From Arthrobacter bussei (GTDB lineage: Bacteria; Actinomycetota; Actinomycetes; Actinomycetales; Micrococcaceae), in contig NZ_VJXX01000006.1 of assembly GCF_009377195.2 (NCBI RefSeq), positions 62,001 to 126,000 on the forward strand: a stretch of 64,000 bases of DNA, written 5' to 3'. Position numbers and translations under genes: made by a program. Below the pieces are notes generated by a model. That model saw only the letters and a list, made by a program, of their open reading frames with translations, ran no database searches and had not been told where the DNA came from. Positions 54,932 through 62,129 of the stretch are shown piece by piece. Position 1 is the first letter of the stretch; the number at the start of each line of letters is the position of its first letter.

Positions 54932-55351
54932 ATGAGTACGCTCGCGGGCCCAGCGCCCGGTGTCCTCGACCCTGCCGGAAGCACGCACGGCGACCCGTCG
55001 ACGAGGGGCACCCTCGTCACCAAGGAGAAGGTCCTGCGGAAGATCGCCGGACAGGCCGCCTCCGAGCTGCCGTTCATCGGCGGACGAAGCGGAGGACTGC
55101 TCGGCCTCGGCGCCTCCGGTGACCTCGACGCCCGCCCGCAGGCCGAGGTCGATCTCGACGGGACCACGGCCTTCGTCTCCCTGACCGTCGCGATGCTCTA
55201 CCCCACGCCGCTGCGCGCGGGGACCGAGCAGCTGCGCAGCCACGTCACGGAGGTCCTGGAGCGGACGGCGGCGGTCCACGTGGGCCGCATCGACGTCACC
55301 ATCGTTTCCCTCGAGACCGGCACGGCCGGTAGGGGAAGGAGCCTCGCATGA
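54932..55351 (+). CDS. Second Asp23-like protein
   Basis: A 139-residue protein. The segment ASELPFIGGRSGGLLGLG followed by AEVDLDGTTAFVSLTVAMLYPTPLRAGTEQLRSHVTEVLERTAAVHVGRIDVTIVSL is the Asp23/Gls24 beta-alpha-beta core in shortened form. It follows the small membrane protein by 5 bp, and its stop overlaps the next gene's ATG (ATGA). It probably forms a complex with the first Asp23 protein and the AmaP-like anchors. Confidence 0.78.
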   Translation: MSTLAGPAPGVLDPAGSTHGDPSTRGTLVTKEKVLRKIAGQAASELPFIGGRSGGLLGLGASGDLDARPQAEVDLDGTTAFVSLTVAMLYPTPLRAGTEQLRSHVTEVLERTAAVHVGRIDVTIVSLETGTAGRGRSLA

Positions 55352-55908
55352 GCAGCACACCTACCCGGACGCTGAGGCGCCGCCCCAGCCGTACCGTCCC
55401 GGCCACCGTCACGGCACTGGTCCTGGTCCTCGGCGGAGCCGCACTCGCGTGGGCCGGTATCGCAGGACTGACCGGTGACACCACCCTCGCCGAGGGCTCG
55501 CTCACGGCGGGTTCCGGTCTCGCCTGGGGCTCGCCCGCCCTGTACGCAGCCGTCGCGGTGTTGACGGTCCTCGGGCTGGTGCTGCTGTTCGCGGCCCTGG
55601 TGCCCGGGCGCCGCACGCTCCTGACGGCCGGATCCACGTGGGGTGGACCCGAGGGGACGACGACGGTACTCAGCCGATCGGCGGTGGAGCGTTTCGCCGC
55701 CGCACGGGCTGAGCAGATCGATGGCGTCTCGTCGGCCAGAAGCAGCCTCCGGGGCTCCCGGCTGAAGCTGTCCGTCACGACCTACCTCCTGTCCACAGAT
55801 GATCTTCAGCAAACGGTCAGGAATGCCGTCCAGTCTTCAGTGGACGACCTGGGCCTGGAATCCGCTCCGCGGGTCCGAACGATCATCCGGACGGAGCACG
55901 ATGACTGA
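55348..55908 (+). CDS. DUF6286/AmaP-like membrane anchor
   Basis: A 186-residue protein with two membrane helices (near 18-38, VPATVTALVLVLGGAALAWAGI, and 66-88, ALYAAVAVLTVLGLVLLFAALVPG). A cytoplasmic domain of about 90 residues follows (LSRSAVERFAAARAEQIDGVSSARSSLRGSRLKLSVTTYLLSTDDLQQTVRNAVQSSVDDL) that resembles the Asp23 fold. This is the AmaP pattern: a membrane pair with an Asp23-like domain. GGAAGGA precedes the ATG, which overlaps the upstream stop. Confidence 0.83.
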   Translation: MSSTPTRTLRRRPSRTVPATVTALVLVLGGAALAWAGIAGLTGDTTLAEGSLTAGSGLAWGSPALYAAVAVLTVLGLVLLFAALVPGRRTLLTAGSTWGGPEGTTTVLSRSAVERFAAARAEQIDGVSSARSSLRGSRLKLSVTTYLLSTDDLQQTVRNAVQSSVDDLGLESAPRVRTIIRTEHDD

Positions 55909-55965
55909 CCCGATGACCGACCAGCATCTGCGCACCCTACCCACCGCTTCGGAAAGGACACGGCC

Positions 55966-56571
55966 ATGAGGCAGTCACCCGCCGCACTCAACCGATCCTG
56001 GCTCGCCATCATCGGTGTCCTGCTCCTGCTCGGCGCCGCCGCACTCGTCGTGGCCACCGCAGGACTCCTCGACACCGTGATCCCCGGCGCGGCCGCTCCT
56101 GAGAACGGGGCACCACTGCTCGACGTCGATCCTGCGGCGACCGCCGCGGCACCCGCCGTCCTCGGTGGTGCCGCCGGCGTCGGCGTCCTGCTGGCCCTCC
56201 TGGGGCTGGCCTGGCTCGCGGCGCAGGTCCCCAGGCGTCGTCGGACCCGGACCTACCGGCTCCACGGAGCCGAGGACAACGGGCTCGTCACGATCAACCC
56301 GACCGTCCTCGAGGGAGCACTCAACGCGGACATCGAGCGCCTGCCGGGCGTGGAGAAGTCGCGGAGCGTGCTGCGGGGGAGTTCCACCGCGCCGGACGTC
56401 ACCATCCGCACCACGGTGGACCACCGCGCGTCCATCGGCGACACCGTGCGCTCCATCCGCGGCGGAGCGGTGGAACGCCTCGCCGGCTCGCTCGAGGCGA
56501 TGCCCCGGACGGTCGCCATCATCGTCGACGTCAGCACCTCGACGTCGAGGACCAGGAACGTTACGCAGTAA
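55966..56571 (+). CDS. AmaP-like alkaline-shock membrane anchor
   Basis: A 201-residue paralogue-like protein of the preceding gene. It has two membrane helices (residues 12-33, LAIIGVLLLLGAAALVVATAGL, and 65-87, VLGGAAGVGVLLALLGLAWLAA). A basic stop-transfer RRRRTR and a cytoplasmic domain follow (VTINPTVLEGALNADIERLPGVEKSRSVLRGSSTAPDVTIRTTVDHRASIGDTVRSI). It provides a second candidate docking protein for the Asp23 pair. GGAAAGGA lies seven bases before the ATG. Confidence 0.83.
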   Translation: MRQSPAALNRSWLAIIGVLLLLGAAALVVATAGLLDTVIPGAAAPENGAPLLDVDPAATAAAPAVLGGAAGVGVLLALLGLAWLAAQVPRRRRTRTYRLHGAEDNGLVTINPTVLEGALNADIERLPGVEKSRSVLRGSSTAPDVTIRTTVDHRASIGDTVRSIRGGAVERLAGSLEAMPRTVAIIVDVSTSTSRTRNVTQ

Positions 56572-56632
56572 CGCCCGTCCCGGGACCTCCCGGGACGGGA
56601 GAACACCAGCAACCCAGCGGAAGGACACGCAC

Positions 56633-56827
56633 ATGAGCTTCATCGACAAGGCGAAGAACAAGGCCGAGGAACTGTCGGGCAAGGCCAAGGAGGCCGTGGG
56701 CGACGCCACCGACAACCATGATCTGAAGGCCGAGGGCCAGGCGGACCAGGCGTCGGCGACGACCAAGCAGGCCGGCGAGAACGTGAAGGACGCCGCGACG
56801 AACGTCAAGGACGCCTTCAAGTCCTGA
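56633..56827 (+). CDS. CsbD-family stress protein
   Basis: A 64-residue highly charged Ala/Lys-rich protein, KNKAEELSGKAKEAVGDATDNHDLKAEGQADQ onward, the CsbD signature, with an extra repeat (KDAATNVKDAFKS). It is a general-stress protein in Bacillus and actinobacteria; the biochemical role is unknown. AAGGAC precedes the ATG. It ends the Asp23 cluster and is followed by a perfect hairpin. Confidence 0.92.
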   Translation: MSFIDKAKNKAEELSGKAKEAVGDATDNHDLKAEGQADQASATTKQAGENVKDAATNVKDAFKS

Positions 56828-56842
56828 TCCTGTTCGGTTGAG

Positions 56843-56867
56843 GCCCCGGAGTGGACGGCTCCGGGGC
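56843..56867 (+). terminator. Terminator of the Asp23/CsbD cluster
   Basis: A perfect 9-bp stem GCCCCGGAG/CTCCGGGGC (56843-56851 with 56859-56867) with a 7-nt loop and TTCTCC after it, 16 bp past the csbD stop. Confidence 0.8.
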
Positions 56868-56945
56868 TTCTCCGTGTCCGGCGTCGGGCACGGACGGGAC
56901 GGGATGGAAGAATTGGCGGTACCCACCGTGAACCAGGAGCAGACC

Positions 56946-57404
56946 ATGAATCCCCGCACGCTCTTCCGCACCGTCGCCGTGGCCGAGGCGGTGACTTGGG
57001 CCTTCCTGCTGCTGGGCATGCTCCTCAAGTACGTCACGCGCACCACGGAGGCCCTCGTGCCACCCGCGGGCGCCGTCCACGGCTTCGTGTTCCTCTGCTT
57101 CGTGGTGACCACAATCTTCATCTGGATCAACCAGCGCTGGCCTGTGGTGACGGGCCTGCTCGGCCTCGCCTCCGCGATCATCCCCTTCGCGACCGTCCCC
57201 TTCGAGCGGTGGATCGAGCGTCGCGGCCGGCTGGGCGGTGGGTGGCGGCTGGCCCCGGGCGCCGACGCACCCCGCAATCCCGCCGAGCAGGTGCAGGCCT
57301 GGGTGCTGCGGAGCCCGCTCGTGGCCCTGTTCGTCGCGATCGTCGGGATCTCGGTCGTCTTCACCGTTCTGCTGCTCGTCGGCCCGCCCGGTTCGTCGAG
57401 CTGA
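56946..57404 (+). CDS. DUF3817 integral membrane protein
   Basis: A 152-residue membrane protein with the DUF3817 pattern: FRTVAVAEAVTWAFLLLGMLLKYVTRTTEALVPPAGAVHGFVFLCFVVTTIF, then INQRWPVVTGLLGLASAIIPFATVPFERWIERRG. A predicted third or fourth helix closes the protein (LVALFVAIVGISVVFTVLLLVG). The ATG at 56946 has CAGGAG six bases ahead; a GTG at 56928 is possible. Members are small carrier-like proteins of unknown function. It is followed 7 bp later by another small gene on the same strand. Confidence 0.87.
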   Translation: MNPRTLFRTVAVAEAVTWAFLLLGMLLKYVTRTTEALVPPAGAVHGFVFLCFVVTTIFIWINQRWPVVTGLLGLASAIIPFATVPFERWIERRGRLGGGWRLAPGADAPRNPAEQVQAWVLRSPLVALFVAIVGISVVFTVLLLVGPPGSSS

Positions 57405-57411
57405 GGCCGGC

Positions 57412-57909
57412 ATGCTGGATCTCGCGAACACCACCGACGACGAACGCTTCTTCCTCCACAGCGGACGGCGCTGGCGGAAGACCGATCCCACTCTTCCCGG
57501 GGATGTGCGGGCCCGGCTGATGTCCCACCTCGGCCGCGGCCGCTCCGGCGTCCGCACCAGTGCCAAGGGCGACGACGGCGCAGCGCTGCCGCGCGCGCGG
57601 CGGACCGTGCAGCTCGCGAAGGAGGGGCTCGGCGAACGCGGGACCGCCTGGTGGGACCAGACCGCGGCCGAGCGCGCGGCCCGCTGGACCGCCGCCCTCG
57701 AGGAGCTCGACGCCCTGCACCCGAAGCGGCCGGAGCAGGCCGGCCGGGTGGATCGCGCGGACCGGGCCCAGCAGCCGAAACACACCGAGCAGTCGAATGA
57801 CACCGAGCAGTCGAAGCGGTCGGAGCACCCGAAGCGGTCGGGCCGGGCACAGGGTCCGACCGGAAAGCGCGACGCCGGTTCGCCGCCGGAACGTCCCGGG
57901 CATGCCTGA
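57412..57909 (+). CDS. Conserved hypothetical protein with charged repetitive tail
   Basis: A 165-residue soluble protein. Residues 1-110 form a conserved-looking domain (ANTTDDERFFLHSGRRWRKTDPTLPGDVRARLMSHLGRGRSGVR and TAWWDQTAAERAARWTAALEELDALHPKRPEQAG). After that comes a Lys/Arg/Ser/Glu-rich repetitive tail (KHTEQSNDTEQSKRSEHPKRSGRAQ). It overlaps the DUF3253 gene by 8 bp. Similar pairs seem to travel together in Micrococcaceae. Function is unknown; no signal peptide or membrane helix. Confidence 0.75.
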   Translation: MLDLANTTDDERFFLHSGRRWRKTDPTLPGDVRARLMSHLGRGRSGVRTSAKGDDGAALPRARRTVQLAKEGLGERGTAWWDQTAAERAARWTAALEELDALHPKRPEQAGRVDRADRAQQPKHTEQSNDTEQSKRSEHPKRSGRAQGPTGKRDAGSPPERPGHA

Positions 57910-58171
57910 TCAGCCGTCCGAGAGCGAGCTGCGGGCGGAGATCCTCCGTATCGCGGAGCAGCGCGGGCCGGAGAAGACGCTCTGCCCGTCGGACGCGGCG
58001 CGGAGCATCGGAGGCGGGACGTGGCGGGAGTTGATGCCCGCCGCCCGCCGGTTGGCCTTCGACCTGGCCGCGGAGGGGCGGGTGGAGGTCACGCAGCACG
58101 GCGAGGGCGTGGACCGCGATGCCCGCGGTCCCATCCGGATCCGCTGGGTCGACCCGCCCGGATCGGCGTGA
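57902..58171 (+). CDS. DUF3253 small protein
   Basis: An 89-residue protein, SESELRAEILRIAEQRGPEKTLCPSDAARSIGGGTWRELMPAARRLAFDLAAEGRVEVTQHGEGVDRDARGPIRIRW, which follows the DUF3253 winged-helix pattern. It is probably a small DNA-binding or regulatory protein. Its ATG at 57902 lies within the preceding gene, so translation is likely coupled. The stop is separated from the convergent CHRD gene by a strong bidirectional hairpin. Confidence 0.87.
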   Translation: MPDQPSESELRAEILRIAEQRGPEKTLCPSDAARSIGGGTWRELMPAARRLAFDLAAEGRVEVTQHGEGVDRDARGPIRIRWVDPPGSA

Positions 58172-58212
58172 CCCTCCCCGGGCGGGCGCTCGGCGGGACG
58201 GCCCGGACGTAC

Positions 58213-58254
58213 GGAAGCCGCCGTCGGCACCGGTAGGCGCCGACGGCGGCTTCC
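58213..58254. terminator. Bidirectional terminator between DUF3253 and CHRD genes
   Basis: A perfect 16-bp inverted repeat (58213-58228 with 58239-58254) and a 10-nt loop, between stop codons at 58171 and 58276. Confidence 0.88.
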
Positions 58255-58275
58255 CGCCACACTGCCGAGCCGAGG

Positions 58276-59052
58276 CTACGAGGCCTTCGCCGTGCTCCGG
58301 CGGACGGCGTAGGTGCCGCCGACCGCGGCCACGAGGACCAGTCCGCCGCTCAGGGCGATCATGCCGGTGGTGTTCGACGACGCCTCGACGGCCACGCCGG
58401 TATCCGCGCCGCCGGACGGCATGGCACCCATCTGGGTCTTGACCAGGGTTCCGCAGAGCGCGGGGGAGGTGGCGCCCAGGGGGAGATCCGGGGTCAGGTC
58501 ACTCGGCGCGTTGAAGGCTTCGGGCGTGGACGGGGTGGTCGCCGGGTCCAGTCCGTGCACGTTGAAGACCGCCGTGCCGTTCTCGAGCGCCGCCACGGTC
58601 GCGGCGTCGATCGTGAAGGTGCGCTGCACCGCGTAGCTCCCGCCCTGGCCGCCGAGCTGCGTGTTGAGCGCCTCGGCCGGAGTGGTGGGACCGGAGGTGG
58701 TGACGGTCGTCAGGATACCGCCGTAGCTCGGCGCGCTCTCGGTGACACTGATGATGCCGTCCGCGTTGGTGTCCGCGGCGGGCGTGGGGCACACGCCCGC
58801 GGCTCCGCCGTGGATGTGCTGCACGTGCGGGTACGGCGCGCCCATGAACGTCTGCGCCAGGCCGGAGACCTGCAGGTTGACGGTGGCCTGGTCGCCGACG
58901 ACGTCGAGGGTGACGGTGCCGGTACCCGTGGTGCCGTTGAGCTGGCCGAGGGTGGACGAGTAGGTGCCGTCCGCGGCCATGGCCGGTGATCCCGCCAGGG
59001 CGACGGCGCCGAGGGCGAGGACGGGGACTGCGAGGAGACTCTTCGTGTTCAT
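58276..59052 (-). CDS. Secreted CHRD-domain protein with C-terminal membrane anchor
   Basis: A 258-residue exported protein. A signal peptide (MNTKSLLAVPVLALGAVALAGSPAMAA) is followed by a CHRD-type beta domain (GTGTVTLDVVGDQATVNLQVSGLAQTFMGAPYPHVQHIHGGAAGVCP). It contains the HIHGG motif seen in CHRD proteins, which may bind metal. An EF-like loop (ADTNADGIISVTE) follows. Near the C-terminus is a hydrophobic helix (MIALSGGLVLVAAVGGTYAV) and RRSTAKAS, a membrane-retention pattern. The ATG at 59052 follows AAGGATCC. Function is unknown. Confidence 0.84.
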   Translation of the reverse strand: MNTKSLLAVPVLALGAVALAGSPAMAADGTYSSTLGQLNGTTGTGTVTLDVVGDQATVNLQVSGLAQTFMGAPYPHVQHIHGGAAGVCPTPAADTNADGIISVTESAPSYGGILTTVTTSGPTTPAEALNTQLGGQGGSYAVQRTFTIDAATVAALENGTAVFNVHGLDPATTPSTPEAFNAPSDLTPDLPLGATSPALCGTLVKTQMGAMPSGGADTGVAVEASSNTTGMIALSGGLVLVAAVGGTYAVRRSTAKAS

Positions 59053-59270
59053 CGGGATGGATCCTTCGCTGGAATCGGAGCGGGACCGTCGTGGGCCCGC
59101 GTCGGATGGAACGCGGAGCGCCTCGTCGCAGCCAGCGACGTCCCCACCGAATCGGTCTCGGCCGTGCACCACGGGGTGCGCCCTCGGTCCTCATCCTGAC
59201 GCGGGCCCGCCGCGTGGCATAGCGGCCGGCGGGCCCGGTGCACGCCTTTACAGAACCCGGATCGTCCGTT

Positions 59271-60263
59271 TCACTCCTGCGTGAACTGCAGGTCGGAGCC
59301 CTGCCACTCGACGGGTTCGGCATGCATCGACCGGTAGGTGACCGCGGCGTCCCAGCTGTGGAAGAGCAGGTAGGTGGTGTCGTCGGGTGCCGTCGCGAGA
59401 TCCTGCCCGCCCGGCCCGATGTAGCGGTCCCCGCCGAACGAGTCGGAGGAGAGGATGGGCTCGGGGGACTTCTCCCACGGGCCTTCCAGTGCCGGGGCGG
59501 TTGCATACCCCACGTTGTAGGAGCTGTCCCCGTAGAAGTTGCTGGAGTACAGGAGGGCGAAGCCGTCGTCGCGCGGGACCACGGTCGGCGCTTCGACCAG
59601 CAGGCCCTCCCAGTCGAGCGTCTGCTTGACGAGCCTCGTGGTCGGTCCCGCCAGCGCCAGGCCGTCGGCCGAGAGCGGAGCCGTCTGGATCCAGGTGTCC
59701 TTGTCGCAGCAGTTGCCGTCGTTCTTCCAGACGAGATTGAGGCCGGTGTCCGTGGCGAACGTGCTGGCGTCGATCGCGCCGCCCTCGGCCTCCGGACACA
59801 CCAGCATCCGGTCACCGGCCACCGTGAAGGGTCCCGCCGGATCGGTGGACGTCGCTACGCCGATGCACTGGAGGGCGGGCTTGAAGTTCGTCGTGGTGAA
59901 GTACAGGACGAACTGCCCGTCCGCCACCTCGGTCACCTCGGGCGCCCAGGTCTTGCCCGGGATGGTCCAGGACGGCAGCTCCGGCAGGGCGTCGTCGTCG
60001 AGCATCTCCCACTCGAGGAGGTCGGTCGACGTCGCGACCTGGACGTTCTTGCGGTTGCCGGCGGAGGCGTACGCGTAGTAGACGCCGTCGACCTCGAGGA
60101 TGTCCGGGTCCGCGAACTCCTCGTCGAGCACACGGGTGGCGTTCGCCTCCTCGGCCGGGGCCGCGTCGTCGGGGGTGTCCGACGGCGAGCAGCCGGCGGT
60201 CGCTGCGGCGAGCGCACCGACCGCCAGCAGGCCGAGGACCCGACGCAGGAGCGGAGGGTTCAC
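59271..60263 (-). CDS. GH43-family glycoside hydrolase, lipoprotein
   Basis: A 330-residue secreted or membrane-tethered glycosidase of the five-bladed beta-propeller GH43 type, probably cleaving arabinose- or xylose-containing oligosaccharides. The lipoprotein signal (VLGLLAVGALAAATAGC) is followed by the general-base aspartate in FADPDILEVDGVYYAYAS near residue 55. The catalytic acid glutamate lies in LLVEAPTVV near 215, and the pKa-modulating Asp lies between. The GTG at 60263 overlaps the upstream permease stop by four bases. It is the last gene of the ABC operon, so uptake and cleavage of the same sugar are coupled. Confidence 0.9.
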   Translation of the reverse strand: MNPPLLRRVLGLLAVGALAAATAGCSPSDTPDDAAPAEEANATRVLDEEFADPDILEVDGVYYAYASAGNRKNVQVATSTDLLEWEMLDDDALPELPSWTIPGKTWAPEVTEVADGQFVLYFTTTNFKPALQCIGVATSTDPAGPFTVAGDRMLVCPEAEGGAIDASTFATDTGLNLVWKNDGNCCDKDTWIQTAPLSADGLALAGPTTRLVKQTLDWEGLLVEAPTVVPRDDGFALLYSSNFYGDSSYNVGYATAPALEGPWEKSPEPILSSDSFGGDRYIGPGGQDLATAPDDTTYLLFHSWDAAVTYRSMHAEPVEWQGSDLQFTQE

Positions 60264-61150
60264 CCCTTGACCCCGGACCGTGAGACGCCCTCGATGATGA
60301 AGCGCTGGAGGAACACGAAGAGCGCGAGGACGGGAAGGCTGGCGATCACGGCACCGGCCATCAGGAGGTCGTACCGGACCGCGTTCGCCGACTGCAGCGT
60401 CGACAGGCCGGGGGGCAGGGTCTGCACCTCGGGTGTGAAGAGCACGTAGACGGGCCACAGGAAGTCGTTCCAGTTGCCCAGGAAGGCCAGCAGGGCGAGC
60501 GTCGCCATGGCGGGCTTGGCGAGCGGCAGGATGATCCGGGTGAACATCTGGAAGCGGTTGGCGCCGTCGATCCGCGCCGCCTCCTCCAGGTCGTCCGGCA
60601 GCGAGATGAAGAACTGCCGCATGAAGAACACGCCGAACGCCGAGGCCGCCGTGGGCACGATGATCGCGATGAGCGAGTTCAGCCAGCCGAGTTCGCTGAC
60701 GAGCAGGTAGTTCGGGATGACCAGGATGACCGGGGGGACCAGCAGGGTGGCGACGATGACCGCGAAGACGATCTTCTTCCCGCGGAAGTTCATCCGTGCC
60801 AGCGGGTACGCGGCCAGCGACGCGGTGACCACGACGAGCGCCGAGTGGATGATCGCGGCCAGCATGCTGTTCGCGAACCACCGGAGGACCGGGGTGTTGG
60901 TCCCTGGGGCGAGGATCTCCTTGTACGCGTCGAGCGAGAAGGGATTCGGGATCCACGACGGCGGGATCGCCGTCGCGTCGCTCCGCGTCTTGAACGACGT
61001 CACGATCATGAAGATGAGCGGACTGACGAAGATCAGTGCCACCAGCGCGAGGAGGACGATCTTGAGGACGGTCCGGGGCTGGAGCCTGCGCTGCGGCTTC
61101 TCGGCCGGCTCGGTCCTGCGGGGGGTGCGTGTCTCGACACTCGAGCTCAT
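60260..61150 (-). CDS. Carbohydrate ABC transporter permease (MalG type)
   Basis: A 296-residue inner-membrane permease with six helices. The EAA loop is LEEAARIDGANRFQMFTRIILPLAKPAMAT near residue 195, where it docks with the ATPase. The N-terminal 30 residues are hydrophilic and Arg/Pro-rich, then KIVLLALVALIFVSPLIFMIVTSFKT. It overlaps both neighbours by four bases, so all three 3' genes are translationally coupled. No ATPase gene lies in this operon; such systems share a common MsiK-like ATPase elsewhere. Confidence 0.94.
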   Translation of the reverse strand: MSSSVETRTPRRTEPAEKPQRRLQPRTVLKIVLLALVALIFVSPLIFMIVTSFKTRSDATAIPPSWIPNPFSLDAYKEILAPGTNTPVLRWFANSMLAAIIHSALVVVTASLAAYPLARMNFRGKKIVFAVIVATLLVPPVILVIPNYLLVSELGWLNSLIAIIVPTAASAFGVFFMRQFFISLPDDLEEAARIDGANRFQMFTRIILPLAKPAMATLALLAFLGNWNDFLWPVYVLFTPEVQTLPPGLSTLQSANAVRYDLLMAGAVIASLPVLALFVFLQRFIIEGVSRSGVKG

Positions 61151-62124
61151 CGGGCGTCCTTCCGTTCGCGGAACAGCCAGAAGACCACGAGGCTCAGGCA
61201 GATGAGGAAGAGGGTCAGGACGTAGCTCATGGCGGCTGCGCTACCCATCTGGAAGTTACGGAGGCCCGTGTCCGCGATCTGGTAGATCGCGGTGCGGGTC
61301 TCCCTGCCCGGGCCGCCCTGGGTGATCAGGTAGGACTGGCCGAACATGTTCACCGACGCGATCAGCGTGGTGAGGGTCACGAAGGACAGCACCGGCCGGA
61401 GACCGGGCAGCGTCACATTGACGAACTGCTGCCACGGGCTGGCCCCGTCCATGCGGGCCGCCTCGTAGAGCTCCGAGGGGATGTCCTGCAGGCCGGCCAG
61501 GTAGATGACGGCGTTGAAGCCGAGGGTCCACCACACGGTCACCCCGACGAGAGCCACCCAGGCGGCCGGGGTGGAGGTGGTCCAGGCGATGTCGTTCGGC
61601 AGGCCGACCAGGCCGAGGTAGTAGTTGACGAGGCCGATGTTGTTGTCGAGCAGGTAGCGCCACATCACGGCGACGACGGCGACACCCAGGACATAGGGCG
61701 CGAAGTAGATGGCCCGGAAGAAGTTGCGGCCCGGGAACTTCTTCGCCATGAGCAGTGCCACGGCGAGCGGGATGGTGAGCAGGAGCGGCACGCTGAACAG
61801 GGTGAAGATGCCTGTGGCGCGCATCGATCCCCAGAAGTTGGTGAACTGCCCGCTGCCGGACCGGAAGAGCTCGGCGTAGTTCTCGAGGCCGACGAAGGGC
61901 TTGAGCGGGCGCGTGTAGTCCCAGGTGTGCAGGCTGATCCAGGCGCCGAACACGATCGGGACGAGCACGAAGGCGATGAACAGGACCAGGTACGGGGCCA
62001 GGAAGAGCCAGGGCGTGGCTGCCGCCTGCTTGCGGATCTCTCGGGACGGCGACGCCGTCCCCGACGGGCGGGGTGCCCCCTTACGTGCGGGGGCACCCCC
62101 TTCTCGTTCCCTCAGCGTGGTCAT
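61147..62124 (-). CDS. Carbohydrate ABC transporter permease (MalF type)
   Basis: A 325-residue permease with six helices and the EAA motif YEAARMDGASPWQQFVNVTLPGLRPVLSFV near residue 225. It forms the transmembrane pair with the MalG-type subunit. A 30-residue hydrophilic N-terminus precedes TPWLFLAPYLVLFIAFVLVPIVFGAWIS. A strong mRNA hairpin (62070-62099) falls in its first 20 codons. It begins 5 bp after the binding-protein stop, and the ATGA at 61147-61150 couples it to the next permease. Confidence 0.94.
   Translation of the reverse strand: MTTLREREGGAPARKGAPRPSGTASPSREIRKQAAATPWLFLAPYLVLFIAFVLVPIVFGAWISLHTWDYTRPLKPFVGLENYAELFRSGSGQFTNFWGSMRATGIFTLFSVPLLLTIPLAVALLMAKKFPGRNFFRAIYFAPYVLGVAVVAVMWRYLLDNNIGLVNYYLGLVGLPNDIAWTTSTPAAWVALVGVTVWWTLGFNAVIYLAGLQDIPSELYEAARMDGASPWQQFVNVTLPGLRPVLSFVTLTTLIASVNMFGQSYLITQGGPGRETRTAIYQIADTGLRNFQMGSAAAMSYVLTLFLICLSLVVFWLFRERKDAR
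62070..62099 (-). promoter_or_regulatory. Strong intra-operon hairpin between binding protein and permease
   Basis: A perfect 11-bp inverted repeat, 62070-62080 with 62089-62099, and an 8-nt loop. It lies 25-55 nt inside the MalF-type permease gene and begins about 30 nt past the binding-protein stop codon. In the mRNA it could stabilise the upstream binding-protein transcript or dampen permease translation. Confidence 0.6.
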
Positions 62125-62129
62125 GGTGC

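Noticed and set aside
57238..57411. N-terminal extension of the charged-tail hypothetical protein
   Set aside because: The extension lies wholly inside the DUF3817 gene in another frame; the ATG at 57412 follows that gene's stop.
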